Assembly (NCBI GenBank): GCA_018389105.1
Contig: JACATO010000330.1
Coordinates: 310,001 to 374,000 of the forward strand
Length of the DNA stretch: 64,000 nt
Origin: Nautilus pompilius
Taxonomy: Eukaryota > Mollusca > Cephalopoda > Nautilida > Nautilidae
Direction of reading: 5' to 3'
The notes beneath the pieces were generated by a model. The model saw nothing but the letters and a program-made list of their open reading frames with translations. It was not told the DNA's origin and did no database searches. Shown here one piece after another: positions 57,501-64,000 of this stretch. Position numbers and translations under genes: made by a program. Numbering within the stretch: position 1 is the stretch's first letter; every line of letters starts with the position of its first letter.

Positions 57501-60500
57501 AAATCAGTCTGAAACTAAATATGTAACATTGTTGGATTGCCAACACTTTCAACCCTTACTAATTATCAATAAATCTTAAGAATTTTTCTGATTTCAAGAT
57601 TCTACAGCCATAAGAAATATTTCTTATGAATTTTTGCATCTAGTGCATCGCTAAAAATGAGCTGTTTTAGGGCAATGAAAGTTGGGCGAGAGCAGATGTG
57701 TTGGAGCCCAAGCAGTTTGACCAATGAGATTGGATCTGCTACCCAATCATAGTCATTAATTGTTATATCCACCATTTTATCAAAGCGAGTAGTGCACGTT
57801 ACAAAAGGATGGCAGAACCACCAACCAAAAAGAAGGCATATTTAGACAATGTTTTGCTTATTACCATATGTAGTGCATGATTTATTCTGGATCTTATGGA
57901 TTTTAAAGCTCAATCTTAAGGGTAGTGCCTTCCAAGATAAACTCATTGAAGCCCAAGATACAGAAATTAGCAAAACCATTTTTAAATATATTTAAGCATA
58001 GTTTCATGCTTAATTAGTTTTTAACACAAGAATAACTACCTTAATTTTAGAGAGGAAACACACAAATTCTGGTTTTGTTCACTAAATATAAAATAAATAG
58101 ACCAGAAAAGTATTTATTCAAATATCACTGATTTTTTTTTTAATAGCAGATTTCCACCAACCAATCAACAATGAACAAGATGCACAACTTCATGAAATAA
58201 AAATGAGCAATGAATCAATTGATTTTAACTAGAAAGAAAAGGCGTTTATTAGTATAAAATGCCAGCTTGTCTTAGGAAGCAAGCAATGTGAAAATCTTAA
58301 ACTCACTAGGCAGGAACAATCTTGTGTATGATCAGCAGTATGGCTATAGACAAAAAAGATTTTGAGTAAAATTGAGAATTCACAATTTTTCATATGTAAA
58401 ACCAGAATATTTGATGTCTTTTTTCTTAACAAAAACTCAAAAATACCAAACTTTAGTAAAAAATTACTTGTTACGGTCTTATTACTTTTAATACCAATAG
58501 CTAGATGTTTAGTAGAGAATTTTCATTTTGCCTCACTTTATGATTTTCCATAAAAATTTGCGCTTAAGAATCAAAAGTTTAAAAATCTGCTAAAAGCAAC
58601 AATTGATTTATAAAATAAAATGAGGAAACTATATATATATTTAGTACACCTAAACTGAGCGGCCTTAAAAATATAATTAAAGGTTTTTTAAAAATCAAAT
58701 CAATCAAAACTGCCATTTATAGTGGTGTGAAATTCTATATTAAAAGCATCTCATACAGGAATTTCTGTATTCATAATTCTCTGCTGTTTTCTTAATTTAT
58801 TCAGTGTTTCCCTCAATATCAATACCTACAAATGTCCATCTCACTAAAAGGATGGAATCAACAAAAAGTATCAACAGGCAATGATACATTAGCTTTTCCT
58901 AAGCAAACTCTTAACTGAAAGTCAACCAAAAGAAAGACTAAACAACAATTACCTAGTTTCTTAAATTATTATTGTAAACCCTCAATATCTTCTTCAGCAA
59001 CATGTTTAATGCCATACATTTGATTTACTAAATTAAAAATTGAAAACCATCTGTCTTGAAAATAAAATACTATTTTTAAACTGTTTCAGAGTTCTCAAAA
59101 ACATGATAATTAGGAAAAAACATTCTATTACCTTTTGAAACATTAATGATCAAAATGTCTCCTCCTGTGAAATTATTATTTAAAAAGGAAAGTATCAATC
59201 AGTTCAAATGATCAAACTAAAAAAAAAAATTGTTTTTAAATGAAAAGGAAACTTACTGAAAATAAGAGATTCCCCATTATGTGTAACTAAGTTAAAAAAA
59301 TAAATACAAAATGAAATACAAAAAAATATAAATAAAGACAAATTACAAATAGATTTCATTTTTTTTTTAAAAAATGAGAGCAGCAAAAAATCCTATTTTA
59401 AATCTTGATAACATACCACAATTTTTGCTTGTCTATTTGCATTATAAAAAAGTGACAAGTTGTGCTTACAATTCACAGAGACTCATAAAAAGGAGAGAGA
59501 GAAAAAAACAGAGCCATCAAGAGATTAATACACCAACATCCTTCTGCTCTACTACTTCTGTCCAGGAGAAAAATGGGCAAGTATGCAAGCCATTGAATCA
59601 GGAAAGAAAAGAGAATGTAGCAGATACTACCGGATGTGACCTCTAGCCTGTCATCAGGCAATGTCCCAAGTTTAAGAATTTACTGAAAATATCAAAACTG
59701 AACCCATGTCAAGAGGACGATGCTTATACATAAACCATAAATACCTGCTAAGCATTAATGGCAACAAACAAAATTCTTCTGAAAGCTAATCTGTTGGTAC
59801 TATGCAAAATCTAATAAGACAAATTACAAATTTTTAGCTACCTAATGACAAGTTAATTTGCCATAATACCCTTTTCTTGTTTCCTTTTTAATAGAATTAC
59901 AAAAATTTTATGTTAAAACTGCATTTTTAATTTCATATATGCAAGTTTTTTTTAAAGGAATAATTTAAAAGATACCCACAAAACTTCCAAATATTTATCA
60001 TTGTTTCCAATTGTATGGTACAATTAAGTTTTCTAGCTTTTAATTATTATTTTTTTTAAGTAAGAGCAAGGGTTTTAAACAGTAAAATTTGTAAAAAAAT
60101 ATTCTTAAACAATTCAGGTTCTGTCTGCCATTCAATTATGGCGTGAAAATAAAGAGCCCAGAAAGATAGCTATATAAAAACATATCACAAAATAATGTAC
60201 CAGGTTCCTAAGCTATTTGCTAATCAACTTTAAATAGACTAGTTTACTTTTATTATTAAATCTACTAAAACATTTATTTGAAGAAAAATTGGCATTACTG
60301 CAGTTTGGTATATTTACAAAAGCATTATAAAAGAATCAGATTTGTTTTTGCAAGTCAATGCCATGGGATACTTCACAAATTATGAAAAAGATCACACATT
60401 ATAAAGGTTTATTCATACTAACTGAACATATATTAGGTGAACAAAACACCTAATTGATTTATTAGCTGATCAGGGGGCACATTCTTGAAATCAATGACAA

Positions 60501-61209
60501 GGATAGAAGCTAAATATAGATAGTTAACAGTAACAGATTAAATTTAGAATGTATTTCAATAAATGCCTATTTAGAATATTAAATATGGACAACCTTATAT
60601 ATGATTCAAGACATCAAACTATTCATCAGAGACAAGCAGAAACTGGGCACTATTGATAGAAATTTCTTAAACAATTAAAACAATTTCACTAATATACTAA
60701 TTTTCATAGTTTACTTATTAAATAACCAGTATATTAAAGAATTAGAAAAAAGCTATAAAATAACATTCTTCCTTCTGCAGCTAGTTAAAATTGCTAAAAA
60801 ATAGTCATCGTCATCATGAATACCATTAGTGGCACAATTCAAATTATCAGTGCAAAAGCCAAAAAAAAAAACAAAAACATTGCTGTTTCAGAAAGATCTG
60901 AGAATCTGAGAGCTATAACTGTCATAAATAAGCCAAGGTACAAAAAAGTGTTAAAAGTTACTGGCATACAATGTCACTCAATTGAAAGCAAAACAAGGCA
61001 GATGATTAGTGATTGGATCAGCAAAAAAGTGGACCTTTTTATAATACTCAAAAGACCTGTGATCCCCTGCTACACTTCCATAATTGAAAAAAATTAAATA
61101 AATTTAGCAAAAAAATCATATAAATAGTTTTATTTGAATATATTGACAGTTTTGAGAGAAATTCGCCAGGAAAAAACATTTTACACTCATCCTTCAACAC
61201 ATCCTTCTT

Positions 61210-61951
61210 TCTCAAAATTTAGTGACCTAATGTGATGCTTGTTGTTGTGTCTGGGCAGCTAGCTTGGAAATTCACGGCTGTATATTTGCCAAAGCCAGCC
61301 TCATATCCTCCTCAACAGAAATCTACTGGTATCAGTGAACTCTACCTCTGATCAGAACAGCTACGTGGTGTCGTGTTGGTGCCCAAGTTTGCCTAAAATC
61401 GAGCTGGCTAGTGTGCATCCAGCTGAAGTCACAGTCCAGTCCTTGTAGCTTTGCCTACCCCAGGCGTCGTGGTCCAAGTCTTTTAGCTGCAGGCCCCAAT
61501 GGCATTAGCCAATAGGAGCGCGGCTCGATTGTGTCAGTCCTACTGTTGTAACAGTTTGAGTTCCGGCCTTTGTTGCCAGCGTGTATTGTCTGTGTTTCTA
61601 TGAGGGTGGCAGAGCGACAGAAAGCCGCAGTGTGATGCAAGTGTGTCACCGCAGGGGCCCGTGGTGCAACCGGCAGTGCCTGCCGTGAGAGACAAGTCTT
61701 ACACCTTCGGTGTTCGGCCTCCCATCGGTGATACTGGCGTATTGGACGCAGGGTAATTTTTGTATACTTTTTTCTGGAAAAAAGTGAGTCTTATAAGACA
61801 GCAAATACGGTACGTATAAAAACAAATACATACTCATGAATAGTTTCTTGACTCAGTCATTCGACAAAAATTGAAACTTCCAGGGTTCCACCCCCCTGAA
61901 AACACTTCACGACCCCCTTAGGGGGTCACGACCCACTAGTTAGGAACCACT
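61210..61951. repeat. GC-richer composite repeat zone
   Basis: About 740 bases clearly richer in G and C than the surrounding intron. Parts include a tRNA-like piece (ggggcccgtggtgcaaccgg to tgttcggcctccc, 61653-61724) and a piece accgtatttgctgtcttata on the complement near 61810. The right end is cccactagttaggaaccactg (61931-61951). No coding frame with family likeness. Probably several old repeats side by side. Confidence 0.6.
61915..61951 (-). repeat. hAT-like terminal repeat
   Basis: On the complement this reads cagtggttcctaactagtgg then gtcgtgacccc. CAGTGGTTC ends with a GGGTCGYGACCCC hairpin are typical of hAT-type elements in animals. The matching other end was not found nearby, so it is a single end or a broken copy. 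Confidence 0.5.
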
Positions 61952-62391
61952 GATGTAGACAAAAAATATTCTGATCAAACAAAAGACAGCCATTTCTTTT
62001 CCTAAGCATCATCTGGAACAATCTAAATGCCTGCAAGCATTTTCAAAATTATAAACATTTTATATTTTAAAAACTGGCCATTTTCCCCAAAAAATGAACT
62101 TATTTTCATTACATAAAAAAGATGTAGCACTTCACAATTTCAGCTAAGGTTTTTAAAAAACAAAAAGATTAGCACAGTACATACTTTCATTAAAGTTGAG
62201 AAAAGAATCAAAGATTAGGAAGCCACTTCATTTTGTTTATTTACTAGTTAGTACCATGAATAAATTCCAGCCTTTCAAAGCAAAATTCTAAATTTAAAAA
62301 GCTAAAAAATTAGTTACCCAGCAGTACTTGTGCAGTAACCAACTGACAGAAGCAAGGTTTCCTTTGTAACAATCACCACCAATATTCAGTT

Positions 62392-62415
62392 TATAATAAT
62401 AATAATAATAATAAT
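62392..62415 (+). repeat. TAA trinucleotide repeat
   Basis: Eight TAA units, an ordinary microsatellite. Confidence 0.95.
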
Positions 62416-64000
62416 ACTTTAGTGCTTTTCATTCAGTAATTAAGCCTCTTGCAAACTGCTCCAAACACTGTCAGATAGAAATTACATTTTATAAAACATT
62501 AATCAAATTCATTGGCAATTTTAAAATTACATAATAAACTGAGACTGATTTTGCATGCATTCTGTATTTCTAGTTTTGAAAGTGAGGTGAGGCCAGGAAG
62601 AAAGTGAAAATCTTGCTGTCTATTTTGTATCTAACAAGATCCCAATGTCTGTAATCATCATCTTTGACACTTTTAGGGTTCACAAAACAGTTAACACTTA
62701 GCATGCAGACTATTAATAGGTTGTCAGATGTGTGTGTGAAATTTCATGATTTCATATCCTAAACCAGACTTTGACTTTAGAGGTATGAGTTATTGATCTT
62801 GCCATAGCTTCATCAAAAATATGTCAAGTCCCTATATAAACATAATAATTGTATTGAATCTGCTTATGTATTGCAGTTCACAGATGATGATTCCTTTACC
62901 TCTGGCATTCAGGCAATCTCTGCTGCTATAATTGAAAATAAATAGGAATGTTAAAACTGTCAGAGAAAAATTATTCATTTTTAAGAATTTCTGTCAAGTG
63001 AATCTGACTAATAATTTTTTTTTGTTTTTTAAGATTCACAATGACTAAACCTTGAGCAAAATATCTATTAGATAGAAAAAAATAGTCCAATTCTAGCTCC
63101 AAAAGTGATCTCGTTTCATAACTTTACCACAAAATTTCAGTGATTTACACCACAACTTTCTCAGTTAAAGCACAAGTCAAGCAGAATAGCTGGATGCATC
63201 AAAGCTAGTAATTCTGGAACTGTACATCAATATTTTAAATCTTTGCGGCTACCATTTTGTTGGATACTTTGTGGACATAAGACTGTTGCCAATATGAGCA
63301 GGGCTTGGGGTCTCTTAAATTATGTTCAGAAATGATCACAGTGGTTGTGAATATTCATTCATTTCAGCTTCTAATTCAAAATAAATACAATTCTTTAAAT
63401 TACTATCATTTAGCAGGCATTAAAAGAATGATTTTCCTAAGAGAAAAAGATCAAATTTAATTTAGGAGGCAGAAAGTGGTTTAAGAGAATTCATTAAATA
63501 ATTAAATATATACAATTTTTAAAAATAAAAATACCTGGTCCTTAAAAATAGATCCAGCCTTGAGATTTATGGGGGAAAACAAATTAATTGAATGTGATGA
63601 GATTGTACAGTAAATTTTTAAAAAATCAGAAAAATTATTTCTTTCAAAGCTATATATATAGTGCTATAGAGATAGTTTTCTAAGAAAATGTTGTCTAAAC
63701 AATCAACCTTTTTCCCTTCTATTTTTTAGTACTTAAAAAAAAAAAAAATACTCAGAGAAACTCGACCTTACACAATTTAATGTCTACATTAAGAACTGCT
63801 GGTACAACAATACATGAATCTAAATTTCTCTTAAACAGTATTATTCAAAGATTAGAATTGCTACTATCAGAACTTTCAAGAACATCAGAAATCAATATTT
63901 CAAAAAATCCAGTGACATTGAAAGCTGAAAAACAGTTAAAATTCTGATTGTGAATATGAACCAGCACTGATGTATTTCGGCTCTAATTCTATGTTTGGTG

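Larger units (their letters stand above)
54561..64000 (-). other. CBP intron upstream of exon 1 (partial)
   Basis: At least 9.4 kb without recognisable CBP coding sequence. It holds an AT repeat (56473-56488), a CCAAT-rich patch with a short plus-strand frame at about 57700-57890, a less AT-rich composite repeat zone at about 61210-61951 and a TAA repeat at 62392-62415. The gene's N-terminal exons must lie beyond base 64000. Confidence 0.75.

Noticed and set aside
60816-61097. 93-codon plus-strand open frame with basic residues
   Set aside because: Low-complexity Lys/Ile-rich composition expected from AT-rich DNA; no family motif, splice context or ribosomal start context that I can support.
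61653-61724. A functional tRNA gene
   Set aside because: A tRNA-like promoter head is suggested, but no cloverleaf with paired acceptor ends can be drawn; it fits a SINE head better.
1-64000. CRISPR arrays, operons or other bacterial features
   Set aside because: The window is intron-rich eukaryotic DNA; no spaced direct repeats of CRISPR type were seen.

Overview
The window is a eukaryotic, AT-rich, intron-rich stretch holding one large protein-coding gene on the minus strand. It is the central part of a CBP/p300 (CREBBP/EP300) lysine acetyltransferase and transcriptional coactivator. I placed 21 consecutive coding exons plus one duplicated alternative exon. All have GT-AG borders and compatible phases, and together they give 3762 nt (1254 codons) when one copy of the duplicated exon is used. 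In gene order (high to low coordinate) they encode an N-terminal linker, TAZ1, a linker with an [10 protein letters not shown] motif, KIX, a long Pro/Gln/Ser/Thr-rich linker, a Lys-Glu SUMO-motif array, the bromodomain, the RING/PHD (CH2) module and most of the acetyltransferase domain. The N-terminal exons lie beyond base 64000. The rest of the HAT domain, ZZ, TAZ2 and the C-terminus lie before base 1. || Organism: the protein wording (for example [15 protein letters not shown], and [18 protein letters not shown] in the HAT loop) resembles invertebrate, probably lophotrochozoan and mollusc-like, CBP. Low GC, introns up to about 10.8 kb and many cut-and-paste DNA transposon relics fit that. 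The species is inference and I cannot fix it. || Layout: 0-4.8 kb holds closely packed HAT exons. 6.5-7.0 kb holds two tandem copies of one 57-nt exon with a TTAA-flanked MITE-like insert between them. 8.6-17.1 kb holds the CH2, bromodomain and linker exons, with a decayed piggyBac-like element at about 10.4-12.1 kb. 17-24 kb holds linker exons, a decayed THAP-domain fragment and a complete-ended Tigger/pogo element with a LINE fragment nested in it. 24.3-36.9 kb holds the KIX exons, split by a 10.8-kb intron with hAT-like and Tc1-like remnants. 37-49.5 kb holds a second 10.8-kb intron with an end-to-end mariner copy (dead transposase), then the two TAZ1 exons. 54.4-54.6 kb holds the most upstream exon found. 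54.6-64 kb is intron with simple repeats and a GC-richer patch of composite repeats. || The most interesting biological signal is the duplicated 57-nt exon in the CH2 region, which could let the gene make two or three CBP isoforms. The second is a doubled run of SUMO-type IKxE motifs just before the bromodomain.
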